64,000 nt of DNA. It comes from Woeseiaceae bacterium. Lineage in GTDB: Bacteria; Pseudomonadota; Gammaproteobacteria; Steroidobacterales; Woeseiaceae. How positions within the stretch are numbered: position 1 is the stretch's first letter; the number at the start of each line of letters is the position of its first letter. Positions 1 to 9,250 of this stretch are shown piece by piece. The DNA lies in the NCBI GenBank assembly GCA_030065915.1, contig JASJCQ010000008.1, positions 1-64,000 of the forward strand, written 5' to 3'. A program made the position numbers and the translations under genes. The notes under the pieces are model-generated. The model searched no databases. It saw nothing but the letters and a program-made list of their open reading frames with translations, and was not told the origin of the DNA.

Positions 1-756
1 CTCCGGGGACTGACCGAGCCGCAGCTGTTTGCCGTCATGTGTTCCGGCGTCGCGTCGATCGCCGGTACCGTGCTGGCGGGCTACGTGGGTCTCGGCGCCA
101 AGATCGAGTACCTGCTCGCGGCCAGCTTCATGGCGGCGCCGGGCGGTTTGCTGATGGCGAAGCTGCTGATGCCAGACACAGAGGTTACGCCGCCGTCCGC
201 CCACGAGAAGCTTAAGATCGAGGGCAGCATCCACGCCAACGTCATCATGGCCGCCGGTAACGGCGCATCGGATGGCTTGAGGCTCGCCGTCAACATCGGC
301 GCGATGCTGGTCGCTTTTGTCGGCCTGATCGCGCTGTTCAACGGCATCGTCGGCGGCCTGTTCGGGCTTGTGGGTGTCGAGGGGATCACGCTGCAGTGGA
401 TTCTCGGCAAGATATTCCAGCCGCTGATGTGGCTCTTGAGCATTCCGTGGACCGAGGCCGAAGTGGCTGGTGCATTGTTCGGCCAGAAGGTCATCCTGAA
501 CGAGTTTGTCGCGTTCCTGGACTTCGCCAACTACGTCGACAGCTTGAGTCCGCGCAGCGTCGCGATCATTACCTTCTCCCTGTGCGGCTTCGCAAACTTA
601 AGCTCGATTGCGATCCTGCTCGGCGGGCTTGGCGTGCTCGTGCCGGAAAAACGCGACCTGATTGGCAAATACGGCCTGCGAGCCGTACTCGCCGGATCTC
701 TGTCCAACCTGATGAGCGCCGCGCTCGCCGGCCTGATGCTGCCCGCAACGATGTAA
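1..756 (+). CDS. Concentrative nucleoside transporter, NupC/CNT family (5' end outside window)
   Basis: The reading frame is open from base 1, so the gene starts upstream; the last 251 codons are present. CNT proteins import nucleosides across the inner membrane by H+ or Na+ symport. The visible part has the conserved C-terminal core, with the glycine-rich segment APGGLLMAKLLMPDTE followed by several long hydrophobic helices, GASDGLRLAVNIGAML, the NEFVAF motif near residue 165, and SLCGFANLSSIAI near the end, all typical of NupC. Five bases separate it from the nucleoside hydrolase, so the two are probably one transcript: uptake followed by cleavage. Whether purine or pyrimidine nucleosides are preferred cannot be read from this part. 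Confidence 0.92.
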   Translation, partial: LRGLTEPQLFAVMCSGVASIAGTVLAGYVGLGAKIEYLLAASFMAAPGGLLMAKLLMPDTEVTPPSAHEKLKIEGSIHANVIMAAGNGASDGLRLAVNIGAMLVAFVGLIALFNGIVGGLFGLVGVEGITLQWILGKIFQPLMWLLSIPWTEAEVAGALFGQKVILNEFVAFLDFANYVDSLSPRSVAIITFSLCGFANLSSIAILLGGLGVLVPEKRDLIGKYGLRAVLAGSLSNLMSAALAGLMLPATM

Positions 757-761
757 GGCCG

Positions 762-1706
762 GTGAGGCGCAGGATTATCATCGACTGCGACCCCGGGCAG
801 GACGATGCCATCGGGCTTTTCCTCGCGTTCGCATCACGCGATGAACTCGACCTTCTGGGTGTCACGACCGTTGCGGGCAATGTCCCGCTTGCGTTGACCC
901 AACAGAACGCGCGCCAGATGTGCGACATCGCGAATGTTCGTGACGTCCCGGTGTTCGCCGGCTGCGATCGCCCGCTTCGCCGCGCGCTGCTGACGGCGGA
1001 ACATGTGCATGGACGCACCGGCATCGACGGTGTCGATGTCATCGATCCGTTGACACCGCTTAACGATCAGCACGCCGTCGACTTCATCATCGAGAGTCTT
1101 CGACAATACGACGCCGTCACGCTGGTTCCCACCGGTCCGATGACGAACATCGCGACGGTCATTCAGCGTGAGCCGGCGTTGTTGCCTAGTATCGAGCGCA
1201 TCGTCCTGATGGGCGGCGCGATGCGTGAAGGCGGAAACTATTCGCCGTCAGCGGAGTTCAACGTGCTTGTCGATCCCGATGCGGCAGACATCGTCTTCAG
1301 TTGCGGCCGGCCGATCACCGCCTTCGGTCTGGACGTTACGCACAAGGTGTTGTCGACCCGCGAGCGTGTGGCGAGAATCCGGGGAATCGGCAACGCGGTC
1401 AGCGATGCGACGGCCGGCATGTTGAGTTTCTTTCAGCGCCACGACTCGAAGAAATACGGTGCCGACGGGGCGCCCCTGCACGATCCCTGCACGGTTGCCT
1501 GGTTGCTCAAGCCCGAGCTGTTCAAGACGAAACCGGTCAATGTCAGCGTCGAGACGGACTCCGAGCTGACGATCGGGCACACGGCCGTAGACTTCTGGCA
1601 CGTCACCAGCCGACCGGTGAATGTAGACTGGGCTTACGATGTCGACGCCGACGGATTCTATGAGCTGTTGTTCGATCGCCTGGCGCGCTTCGGAGGAGAG
1701 ACATGA
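762..1706 (+). CDS. Nucleoside hydrolase (inosine/uridine-preferring family)
   Basis: It hydrolyses the N-glycosidic bond of (deoxy)ribonucleosides to base plus free pentose in the cytoplasm. The N-terminus IIIDCDPGQDDAIG is the calcium-binding D-x-D-P-G-x-D-D signature of the family, and VPTGPMTNIA and MGGAMREGGN are the family's downstream blocks. At 314 residues it has the usual length. The frame is open much further upstream, but homology begins at the GTG at 762, five bases after the transporter stop; I chose that start although no strong ribosome site precedes it. The free pentose released fits the ribokinase gene that overlaps its stop by four bases. Substrate preference is not visible. 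Confidence 0.92.
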   Translation: MRRRIIIDCDPGQDDAIGLFLAFASRDELDLLGVTTVAGNVPLALTQQNARQMCDIANVRDVPVFAGCDRPLRRALLTAEHVHGRTGIDGVDVIDPLTPLNDQHAVDFIIESLRQYDAVTLVPTGPMTNIATVIQREPALLPSIERIVLMGGAMREGGNYSPSAEFNVLVDPDAADIVFSCGRPITAFGLDVTHKVLSTRERVARIRGIGNAVSDATAGMLSFFQRHDSKKYGADGAPLHDPCTVAWLLKPELFKTKPVNVSVETDSELTIGHTAVDFWHVTSRPVNVDWAYDVDADGFYELLFDRLARFGGET

Positions 1707-2563
1707 CCCGTATCGTCGTCGTTGGATCCATCAACCTGGACCTGTCGGCGTCCACGCCCAGACTGCCGCAGCCGGGCGAGACTGTCACCGGCGCAACGCT
1801 TAGCCGCTTTCCCGGCGGCAAGGGGGCCAACCAGGCGCTGGCCGCGAAGCGGTTAGGTGCCGACGTACGCCTGATCGGCTGCGTGGGGGAGGATGCCTAC
1901 ACGGAAGAGGCGCTGGCCTTGTTGAGAGCGGAGGGGGTTGAACTCGATTCGCTGAAAGTCGACCCGTCGTCGCCCACAGGCGTCGCGATGATCTGCGTCG
2001 ATCCATCCGGCGAGAATACGATTGTCGTAGCACCCGGCGCGAATACGAAGCTCTCGATGGATTCCGTTCTTTTCGACGACGAAGACGCACTGATCTGTCA
2101 GCTCGAAGTGCCGGTGGACACCGTCGCTCACGCGGCAAAGAACTTCGAGGGTTTCTTCACGGTCAATCTCGCACCGACGAAAGAGATCGATGTCGCCGTC
2201 CTCCAGAGAGCGGACCTCGTCATCGTCAATGAGGTCGAAGCCGCCTGGTACGGCGCGACGCTGTCGGCCTGCAACGGCTACGTTGCGACGACCTTCGGCG
2301 CTGCCGGTGCTGTGCTCGAGCTCGATGGTGATGAAATCGCGCGCGCGAGCGCGCCGAGAATTCATGCCGTCGATACCGTCGGGGCCGGGGACAGTTTTAC
2401 GGCGGCACTGACGGTTGCGCTCGTTGAGAAACAGGACCCGGCAGACGCTTTGCGATTTGCGTGCGCGGCGGGCGCCTGCGCCGCGTCAAAGCCGGGTGCC
2501 CAGACGAGTCTGCCGACGCGCAGCGATGTGGTGTCAATGCTCGAGGTGGAACAATCGCGGTAG
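1703..2563 (+). CDS. rbsK: Ribokinase (PfkB family)
   Basis: It phosphorylates ribose, and possibly deoxyribose, at O5 using ATP. The N-terminal signature GGKGANQALAAKRLGADV (about residues 35-52) and the C-terminal ATP/anion-hole motif DTVGAGDSFTAALT (about residues 225-238, with the catalytic Asp in GAGD) are both intact. At 286 residues it is slightly shorter than typical ribokinases of about 305. The ATG overlaps the hydrolase stop (ATGA), indicating translational coupling, so the pentose released by the hydrolase is the likely substrate. Deoxyribokinases belong to the same family and would feed DeoC at 10 kb; the sequence does not decide between them. Its 3' end overlaps the convergent cdd gene by 30 bases. 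Confidence 0.88.
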   Translation: MTRIVVVGSINLDLSASTPRLPQPGETVTGATLSRFPGGKGANQALAAKRLGADVRLIGCVGEDAYTEEALALLRAEGVELDSLKVDPSSPTGVAMICVDPSGENTIVVAPGANTKLSMDSVLFDDEDALICQLEVPVDTVAHAAKNFEGFFTVNLAPTKEIDVAVLQRADLVIVNEVEAAWYGATLSACNGYVATTFGAAGAVLELDGDEIARASAPRIHAVDTVGAGDSFTAALTVALVEKQDPADALRFACAAGACAASKPGAQTSLPTRSDVVSMLEVEQSR

Positions 2564-2929
2564 CAGATCGGCCCTTCGGAATTCTTCGATCTCGCCCTCG
2601 GCGTTCATAACCAGGATGCGCGTGTCGCTGTCCGCGAACTCGGCAATCTTCTGCCGGCAGCCGCCGCAAGGTGTGCAGATTTCCAGATCGTCGTGACCGC
2701 CGGCGACGGCGATCGTCACGATCCTGCGACCGCCCGACGCTATCATCGAGCCGATCGCGTTAGCTTCCGCGCAGGTGCCTTCGGGGTAGGCAGAGTTTTC
2801 GACATTGCAGCCGACGTGCAGCTCACCTTGGTCATCGATCAAAGCAGAACCAACCGAAAAACCCGAGTACTCGCAGTAGGCGTTCTCTCGAACGAGCATC
2901 ACGGCTTTGAACAGTTCCTCGTCGTTCAT
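2534..2929 (-). CDS. cdd: Cytidine deaminase
   Basis: It deaminates cytidine and deoxycytidine to uridine and deoxyuridine. At 131 residues it has the size of the small, homotetrameric class. Zinc ligands and the proton shuttle are visible in TCAEANAIGSM (Cys and catalytic Glu) and in the PCGGCRQ motif (two Cys). The convergent arrangement with rbsK, sharing 30 bases, keeps it next to the nucleoside uptake and cleavage genes. Its product would be a substrate for the uridine-type nucleoside hydrolase next door. Upstream is a long intergenic region shared with the divergent TonB-dependent receptor gene. Confidence 0.93.
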   Translation of the reverse strand: MNDEELFKAVMLVRENAYCEYSGFSVGSALIDDQGELHVGCNVENSAYPEGTCAEANAIGSMIASGGRRIVTIAVAGGHDDLEICTPCGGCRQKIAEFADSDTRILVMNAEGEIEEFRRADLLPRLFHLEH

Positions 2930-3672
2930 CGATTCTCCAGTAGCGTTCTCATGGCTGGGTCTTGGATCGTTACAGACTGCGGCTCCGCCGACCTTGGGCG
3001 TTGCGGCGAAAAAGGGTAGCAGGTTCTGCGCATTGACCGCGTAACTTTGCGCGAATCGGAACTGAAATACTTAACGCGCCATGAAATCACGTTCGCCCCC
3101 AGGCAGACAGGAAATATCGGTCGGATCACCGGACCCAGGTGTCGACGTACCCATAACATCAAAAACCGGAATGCAACGCGAGTCCGATATGCTGTTGCTT
3201 TGCAGCAACAAGTGAACTCAAAAATACGTACTTCTACCCACTTACGGGCTGTCTGGCAAAGCAATTTGGGCCGATTGGTGCATCAGACGCGCGGATCGCC
3301 AAGAACCGCTCTCAACAGCACTGTAGAGGACTCTATAAAAAACAGTTGCTTACGGTATTAATCGTAAAAAATGTATCATAAATCGGTACTTAGTCACTGA
3401 CAAAGCTATGGTTTCCGGAATGTTACGGTGTGGCTTGCAACCCCCTACCCGACACCGAAAGCGGCTCGATAGACCGCCTCCGCTGTAACCTGGCTGTCAA
3501 ACTTCCTCGTTACTCTTTCGGGCACTGTCGGCTGCGGCCCACTGTTGTTGTATTTGTCCCACGACTTGGGCACGATACGCAGGGTCGATCAGACGACAGA
3601 CGATCGTTTCCGCCAGGATGCTGACAAACACATAACAAGCACCGGCATTTTTACTGAACCAGAGGAAATCAA
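2930..3672. other. 743-bp intergenic region between cdd and the TonB-dependent receptor gene
   Basis: This is the longest non-coding stretch in the window. It lies between two divergently transcribed genes and should hold both promoters. I see a perfect 7-bp dyad with a 4-base loop at 3193-3210 (TGTTGCT/AGCAACA), an AT-rich segment at about 3330-3400, and a clear ribosome site (AGAGGA, 3661-3666) before the receptor start. No convincing sigma-70 hexamer pair and no recognised riboswitch was found. Short open frames here, such as 3430-3624, show no protein-like features. The distance from the AT-rich segment to the receptor start suggests a 5' leader of over 250 bases, which is an inference. 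Confidence 0.5.
3193..3210. promoter_or_regulatory. Inverted repeat upstream of cdd, possible operator
   Basis: The half-sites TGTTGCT and AGCAACA are perfect complements around a 4-base loop, about 265 bases upstream of the cdd start and 460 bases upstream of the receptor start. It lacks a T-tract, so it is not an intrinsic terminator. It could be an operator or a chance hairpin; no regulator gene lies nearby. Confidence 0.25.
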
Positions 3673-6600
3673 ATGAACACATGGCGTACATGCACGCGTG
3701 CGGTTGCTGCGCTTGCGTTGGCTGCATTCATGGTGCTGCCGGCCATTGCCCAGGAGACCACGTCCGGTATCCGCGGCAAGGTCATTGACGACAGCGGCGC
3801 TCCCGTCGCTAACGCCGAGGTTGTCATTCGTGACGACCGTACCGGCATTCGTCGTCAATTTGCGACGAACTCGAGCGGTGTCTTCCTGGCGGCGCGTCTG
3901 CCGGTAGGTGGCCCCTACGAAATCACGATCAACAACACGAAGTCGGTCATCGTACCGTTCATCGAGTTGGGTGATACCTACAACCTGACAGTGAATCTGC
4001 AGGAAGCGGCTGCGATCGAAGAGATCGTTGCTATCGGCCAGGCGGCTCAGATGATCGACACGGCGCCGGGCCCGCAGGCGAACTTCGACTTCGCTGAAAT
4101 CAACAGCGCCGTTGCGTTCGAGCGTGACATTAAAGACGTCTACTCCATTGACCCGCGTATCAACCTTGACGGTGGTCCGTCACGTGGTACCGAAGTCAAC
4201 TGTGCCGGTAAGCACCCACGCTTCAACAGCGTAACGCTTGACGGCATCAGCCAGAACGATCGCTTCGGCCTGAACAACAACGGCTACTCGACGGCGACCG
4301 GCATGCCGTTCCCGTTCGACGCTGTTCAGCAGGTATCTGTTGAGCTGGCTCCGTTCGACGTCACCTACGGTGGCTTCTCTGCCTGTAACGTCAACGTCGT
4401 AACCCGCTCGGGCACGAACGAATTCACCGCCGGCGTCTTCTACGAGTACACCGACCAGGACCTGCGTAAAGACACGCTGGACGGCCAGGACTTCTCCGGT
4501 CCCGACTACGAGGAAGAGAAGTACGGCTTCAGCGTTGGCGGCCCGATCATCGAAGATAAGCTGTTCTTCTTCGCCGCTTACGAAGAGACCGAAGAGCCGC
4601 GCTTCCTGGCCATGGGCCCGGCGGGCTCGAACAACGGCATCGAGCGCCCGTGGCTGTCACAGGCGGACTTCGATCGCGTGAACTCGATCGCGCAGACGCT
4701 GTACAACTATGACACCGGTGGCGCACCGGGCGATGGCGCCCAGACCGAAGAGAAAATCTTCGCGCGCTTCGACTGGAACATCACGGACCTGCACAACGCG
4801 ACGTTCATCTACAACTACTACGATGGCATCCAGCTGCGTGCATCAGATGATGACTCCAACGAGTTCGAGTTTGCGAACCACTTCTACAACAAGGGTTCCG
4901 AGACCGAGACGTTCACGACGATCCTGCAGTCGCAGTGGACCGATAACTTCTCGACCGAGTTGTTCTACAGCTCGAATACGATGGACGACCTGCAGCAGAC
5001 CGTGGGCCCGGCAGACTTCGGTGATCACCAGATTACGGTCGAAGGCGATCGCCGCAACACGATCTACCTCGGCGCGGACGATTCCCGCCAGGCGAACCAG
5101 CTCAACACGGAAGCTGAGTTCATCAAGCTGAAGGCCCAGTACCTGCTGGGTGACCACGTCATCACGGCGGGCTACGAAGCGGAAGACCTGGAAATCTTCA
5201 ACATCTTCGTCCAGCACTCAAACGGTGGTGAGTGGGATTATTTCGATGACTCCCAGGGCAACCCGGCGTCTTGCGACGCACTGACCGCCCAGGGTCGATT
5301 CGACGATCCGCTTTGCGGCACATCCGGCATCGACAAGTTCGAGCTGGGTCGTCCGAGCCAGGTCTACTACGGCTCTGGTGGTGGCACGAACATCGCAACC
5401 GACGCTGCGGCGAATTTCTCCAACACCAATCACGCGGTCTACATTCAGGACGAGATCTTCTTCGATCAGTACAACCTGTCTGTTGTCGCCGGTCTGCGTT
5501 ATGAGTGGTTCACGTCGGATGACACGCCGATCTTCAACCAGGCCGTCAGCGATGCCATTGGCGTTCGTAATGACGCCGGCCTCGACGGTGTCGATCGCCT
5601 GATGCCGCGCCTCGGCTTCACGTGGGAAGCCACTGATGACGTCAGCGTTCGCGGTGGTATCGGCATGTACTCCGGCGGTAACCCGAACGTCTGGATCTCG
5701 AACGCGTGGTCCAACGACGGCATTACCAACGTGCAGCTTCGTCGCCGTGACTTCAGCGCTGTGTCCGTTTTTGACGGTACCCTGCCGCTGTCAGGCGCAG
5801 GACGCCCTGGCTTCGACGTTCCGCAGTCACTGGTTGACCAGGTTGCGGCTGTCACGCCTGCTGACGGTTCAACCGAAGGTGTCGTTCTCCTGGATCCGGA
5901 CTACGAACAGCCGAACGAGCTGAAAGTCAGCCTGGGTGCAACGTGGCTGTCGCCGATCTGGGACATGCAGATCGACGCGGACCTGCTGTACACACAGCTG
6001 CAGGACCCGGCGATCTACGTTGACCTGTCTCAGGAAGTCGTCGGTGAAACGTCACTGGGTCAGCCGATCTACGATTACGCTGAGTCCGGCGTTGAAGACA
6101 TCCTGATGTTGACGAACACGGACGAGGAAGCAACCGCAACGGTCTTCTCGCTGACGTTGAACAAGGAGTTCGACTACGGCCTCGACGTTCGTCTCGGCTA
6201 CGCGCTGACCGATGCCGAGGACGTCAGCCCGATGACGAGCTTCACGGCGGGTTCCAGCTGGTCCAACCTCGCGACGAACGACATCAACTTCCCGGGTCGT
6301 GGTTACTCCAACTACCTGACGAAGCATCGTTTCACGCTGCGCGCAGCACTGGCTCGCGAGTTCTGGGGCGACAACCTGACCCGTATCACGCTGATGGGCT
6401 ACACGAAGTCCGGCCAGCCGGCTAACTTCGTGCAGAGCTCGTCCGACCTCGAAGGTAACGGCCGCTTTGGTCGCCACCTGATTTACGTTCCCGACGGCCT
6501 CGATGACCCGAACGTCATCTTTGCCCCGGGCTTCGACTCAGCCGGCTTCTTCACGTGGGCCGTAGACAATGGCTTCAACAAGGGTGAGTTCATCGAGCGC

Positions 6601-6903
6601 AACGCGAAGTTCTCCAGGTGGAGCACGCGCTTCGACCTGCGTGTCGACCAGGAGATCCCGTTGTTCCGGGATGACCTGAAGGCTCGCGCGTTCCTGAAGG
6701 TGTACAACTTCGGCAACTTCCTGAACTCGAGCTGGGGCCGTCAGTACGACGCTCCGTTCTTCTCGCAGGAAGTTGTTGAGTCAAGCATCGACAGCGAAGG
6801 CCGCTACGTCTACGAAGACTTCTCGCCGGCCGAGGCCACCGAGATCGACGAGTTCGCCTCACTGTGGGAAATGCGCGTAGGCTTCGAGATCAACTTCAAC
6901 TGA
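3673..6903 (+). CDS. TonB-dependent outer-membrane receptor with N-terminal carboxypeptidase-regulatory-like domain (Oar type)
   Basis: A 1076-residue protein with a Sec signal peptide ending near LPAIAQ (residue 26). Residues about 28-100 form a carboxypeptidase-regulatory-like beta-sandwich (SGIRGKVIDDSGAPVANAEV). A plug domain follows (PSRGTEVNCAGKHPRFNSV..., then FDVTYGGFSACNVNVVTRSG), and the rest is an alternating beta-barrel pattern rich in aromatic and acidic residues. The domain order matches the Oar-like branch of TonB-dependent receptors. The substrate is unknown; placement between nucleoside genes and a DNase-I-fold lipoprotein makes nucleic-acid fragments one possibility, which is only an inference. 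Start choice rests on AGAGGA upstream. Arg codons are nearly all CGT/CGC, unlike neighbouring genes, suggesting high expression. A strong terminator follows. Confidence 0.9.
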   Translation: MNTWRTCTRAVAALALAAFMVLPAIAQETTSGIRGKVIDDSGAPVANAEVVIRDDRTGIRRQFATNSSGVFLAARLPVGGPYEITINNTKSVIVPFIELGDTYNLTVNLQEAAAIEEIVAIGQAAQMIDTAPGPQANFDFAEINSAVAFERDIKDVYSIDPRINLDGGPSRGTEVNCAGKHPRFNSVTLDGISQNDRFGLNNNGYSTATGMPFPFDAVQQVSVELAPFDVTYGGFSACNVNVVTRSGTNEFTAGVFYEYTDQDLRKDTLDGQDFSGPDYEEEKYGFSVGGPIIEDKLFFFAAYEETEEPRFLAMGPAGSNNGIERPWLSQADFDRVNSIAQTLYNYDTGGAPGDGAQTEEKIFARFDWNITDLHNATFIYNYYDGIQLRASDDDSNEFEFANHFYNKGSETETFTTILQSQWTDNFSTELFYSSNTMDDLQQTVGPADFGDHQITVEGDRRNTIYLGADDSRQANQLNTEAEFIKLKAQYLLGDHVITAGYEAEDLEIFNIFVQHSNGGEWDYFDDSQGNPASCDALTAQGRFDDPLCGTSGIDKFELGRPSQVYYGSGGGTNIATDAAANFSNTNHAVYIQDEIFFDQYNLSVVAGLRYEWFTSDDTPIFNQAVSDAIGVRNDAGLDGVDRLMPRLGFTWEATDDVSVRGGIGMYSGGNPNVWISNAWSNDGITNVQLRRRDFSAVSVFDGTLPLSGAGRPGFDVPQSLVDQVAAVTPADGSTEGVVLLDPDYEQPNELKVSLGATWLSPIWDMQIDADLLYTQLQDPAIYVDLSQEVVGETSLGQPIYDYAESGVEDILMLTNTDEEATATVFSLTLNKEFDYGLDVRLGYALTDAEDVSPMTSFTAGSSWSNLATNDINFPGRGYSNYLTKHRFTLRAALAREFWGDNLTRITLMGYTKSGQPANFVQSSSDLEGNGRFGRHLIYVPDGLDDPNVIFAPGFDSAGFFTWAVDNGFNKGEFIERNAKFSRWSTRFDLRVDQEIPLFRDDLKARAFLKVYNFGNFLNSSWGRQYDAPFFSQEVVESSIDSEGRYVYEDFSPAEATEIDEFASLWEMRVGFEINFN

Positions 6904-6930
6904 TCTTAACCCTCGCAAGCAAGATCAAAA

Positions 6931-6956
6931 GGCCAGCCCTCGGGCTGGCCTTTTTT
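6931..6956 (+). terminator. Rho-independent terminator after the TonB-dependent receptor
   Basis: A GC-rich perfect stem (GGCCAGCC with GGCTGGCC, tetraloop CTCG) is followed by six T residues, 28 bases after the receptor stop. A smaller GATCTT/AAGATC repeat at 6902-6926 lies just before it. Confidence 0.92.
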
Positions 6957-7149
6957 ATGCACCTTAACTCGAGATTCAGCTGCTCTGTTCGAACGGCGCA
7001 ACTTGTTTCTAAACCTGGAGGTACGGTTCTGTAGTTCCAGCAGTCGTCATTTCGCGCCGCGAACTGGCGTCACGACTCTCCTATCAAATCAGTCTTTTCC
7101 GGTCCAAAGCAGGCTCAAACGTTTGAGTGGATTGCCCGGATCGCTCGCG

Positions 7150-8232
7150 CTACTCGCCAGCCCGGCTGATCGTTACCAGCACCGGGTAGTGATCCGAGAT
7201 GCCGCTCATGCCAGTCATGTCGAAACGCTTTGGCGCGAGAATGCCCGGCTTGATCTCCCGACTCTGTTCCGGCGCATCTTTAGGAATGGCGACTGAGTCA
7301 GCATCGAGAGTCCATCCACCTCCATCCGACCAGATCACCATGTCGAGGAAGGACCAGTCGTCGCGCGGTTGGAAATACGACGTGCCCGGGCATTCCTCGC
7401 ATCCGACTTCGTGTGCGATGGTCCACTCGTTGCGAACGAAGCGACCAAGCATGTCCTTGTCGGCGTCCTCGACGGATGTCGTGTTGAAATCGCCCGCGGC
7501 GAAGCTCGGCCGGTTGTCCGGCAGCGCGCTCTTGAGCGTATTCAGGTGCCGGTAGGCTGCCTCTCTCATCTCTGTCGGGTGAAAGGGTGCCGGGAAGTGC
7601 ACAGAGAAGCCGGTCAGCGTGTTGCCGTCCGGTAACTCAAAATCTGCCTGCAGCACACCGCGCGTATCCTGTTCGCGTTCCTTCGGAATGCTGTCGTCGA
7701 AGCGCAGGTCATGCAGCACCGGATCGCCGGCGAGCGGCAGGCGCGACAGGAAGGCGACGTCGATGCCGCGCAGGTCCTGGCCTTCGATAAGCACAGCGGG
7801 ACCGTAGCCGGCCGCCTGGAGATGCTCGGTACGCAGCCGCTCGAGAATGCCCAGGTTCTCTATTTCCTGCAGTGCGACGATGTCCGGGCCGCGTCCGTCA
7901 TTGACCTGCAGGATGGCGCTGGCAACGCGTTCGAGCTTGATCGCCAGCGCTTCATCGTTCCAGTCCCATTCGAGGCACTGGCGGCGCCAGCGATCGACCT
8001 CGATTTCGTTGCATTCGGCGATATGCGCGTCGCCCTGCTTCATGGCAAGTGGCAGGAAGGTCTTGTCGTCCTTGCCCGCATCGTCGGTCGTATCGAACAG
8101 GTTTTCGACATTGAACGCCATGATCGAGACAGGCGATACGGAAACGGGTAACTCCGTCTCGGGCGGTGCTTCGACGTCTGCGGTGCAGGCGGACAGGCAA
8201 GCGGCGCCGATCGCGAGCTTCAGTTTATTCAC
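7150..8232 (-). CDS. Endonuclease/exonuclease/phosphatase-fold lipoprotein
   Basis: A 360-residue protein starting with a lipoprotein signal (AIGAACLSAC; lipidated Cys at residue 16). The EEP (DNase I-like) fold motifs are all present: MAFNVENLFDT near residue 39, IVALQEIEN (catalytic Glu), the FAAGDFNTT block (Asp/Asn), and a terminal SDHYPVLV (catalytic Asp-His). The FNVENLFD variant is typical of exported bacterial EEP nucleases and phosphatases. The protein should be anchored in the periplasm or on the outer membrane. Its start overlaps the stop of the upstream lipoprotein gene by four bases, so they form an operon. Nucleic acid as substrate is inferred from the neighbouring nucleoside genes; a phosphoesterase acting on lipids or sugars is possible. 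Confidence 0.85.
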   Translation of the reverse strand: MNKLKLAIGAACLSACTADVEAPPETELPVSVSPVSIMAFNVENLFDTTDDAGKDDKTFLPLAMKQGDAHIAECNEIEVDRWRRQCLEWDWNDEALAIKLERVASAILQVNDGRGPDIVALQEIENLGILERLRTEHLQAAGYGPAVLIEGQDLRGIDVAFLSRLPLAGDPVLHDLRFDDSIPKEREQDTRGVLQADFELPDGNTLTGFSVHFPAPFHPTEMREAAYRHLNTLKSALPDNRPSFAAGDFNTTSVEDADKDMLGRFVRNEWTIAHEVGCEECPGTSYFQPRDDWSFLDMVIWSDGGGWTLDADSVAIPKDAPEQSREIKPGILAPKRFDMTGMSGISDHYPVLVTISRAGE

Positions 8233-9131
8233 TGTAAGTCCTCTTGTGGGATTGGGGCACGGTAGAACGGGGGCTTCTTTCTCTCGACGGTGATAAAGGC
8301 GGCCGAATGATCCGCGCCGATCGTGGCCGACTCCGCACCGGGAATGCGTCCCAGCGATTGCGCCGTTGGCGTGCGGTTCAGCGTATCGAACCAGCTTTCG
8401 TCCGGCTGCCGTTTATACCAGTACAGCGCGCGATAGGTCAGGATGATGGCCGTGTCGCCATGCAGGTCCATGGCCGTCGGTTGCCAGAACCAGCTCTTCG
8501 TCTTCGGCGCCGCCATGACGTCGCTGCGCTTCGGCGGCGGCAGACTGCGGACCGCGCCCAAGCGAGTTGCCGTGACGCGGTCTCCGGTCGGCCTGAGCGG
8601 AACGGAGTACAGCACCGGGGGCAGGTTGCGTTTCGACAGCAGGAGCACACGCTCGTTCTTCACGTCGACCGCGACGGCCTCAACGTCTCGAGGCCCGTCC
8701 GGAAACTGGATCTTGATCTCCCACGCCACGTCGGTCCTGACCTTGTCGTCATCGGCCAGGTCGGGTTCTTCGACGATGTAGAGGAATACCGATTTGCGCC
8801 GGCGCATGTTGTCGCCCACGTCCGCGATCAACAGGTATGGCTCACCGTCGAGCGTGAACGAACTCAGGTCCTCCCAGTCGCGGTTCTTCACATCCTCGAG
8901 CGTCAGTCGGCCGCGCGTCTCACCAGCTTTGTCGAACGCGTATACACGCGGCTTGCCGTCGTCGTTGTGAACCCACATCACGTCCGGATCGAGCTGCGAT
9001 CGCGCGAGCCCAGAGGCCTCATCGAGTTCCGGAATATCGATTCGACCGACGAGCTCGAGCCTCGGCGGTTCCGCCGTTCCGGCGGTACACGCTGTGAGAA
9101 GGATCGCAAGAATGAGCAGCCTGAGTCCCAT
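8229..9131 (-). CDS. Uncharacterised lipoprotein, probable beta-propeller
   Basis: A 300-residue protein with a lipoprotein signal (LAILLTAC; lipidated Cys at residue 15). The mature part has repeated short strands with W, G and D (MWVHNDDGKPRVYAFDKAG, DGEPYLLIADVGDN), resembling an SdiA-regulated or esterase-like beta-propeller. No catalytic signature could be identified. It is the first gene of a two-gene operon with the EEP-fold lipoprotein and is transcribed divergently from deoD; the 119-bp gap must contain both promoters. Function unknown. A role with the EEP protein at the cell surface is suggested only by the gene pairing. Confidence 0.75.
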   Translation of the reverse strand: MGLRLLILAILLTACTAGTAEPPRLELVGRIDIPELDEASGLARSQLDPDVMWVHNDDGKPRVYAFDKAGETRGRLTLEDVKNRDWEDLSSFTLDGEPYLLIADVGDNMRRRKSVFLYIVEEPDLADDDKVRTDVAWEIKIQFPDGPRDVEAVAVDVKNERVLLLSKRNLPPVLYSVPLRPTGDRVTATRLGAVRSLPPPKRSDVMAAPKTKSWFWQPTAMDLHGDTAIILTYRALYWYKRQPDESWFDTLNRTPTAQSLGRIPGAESATIGADHSAAFITVERKKPPFYRAPIPQEDLQ

Positions 9132-9250
9132 AGGGCACAGTGTATCGGCAGATCGCCCGCAGTAAACGGCTTATGCTGTCCGAAACGATGCCGAACACTC
9201 CCAAAATGCGCCGCAGAGGAGTATCGTTCGGGGATTCCAACGAGGTTCTT

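Noticed and set aside
3430-3624. Short open frame in the cdd/receptor intergenic region as a possible small gene
   Set aside because: Composition is not protein-like (Arg, Cys and Pro scattered), no ribosome site and no signal or membrane segment.
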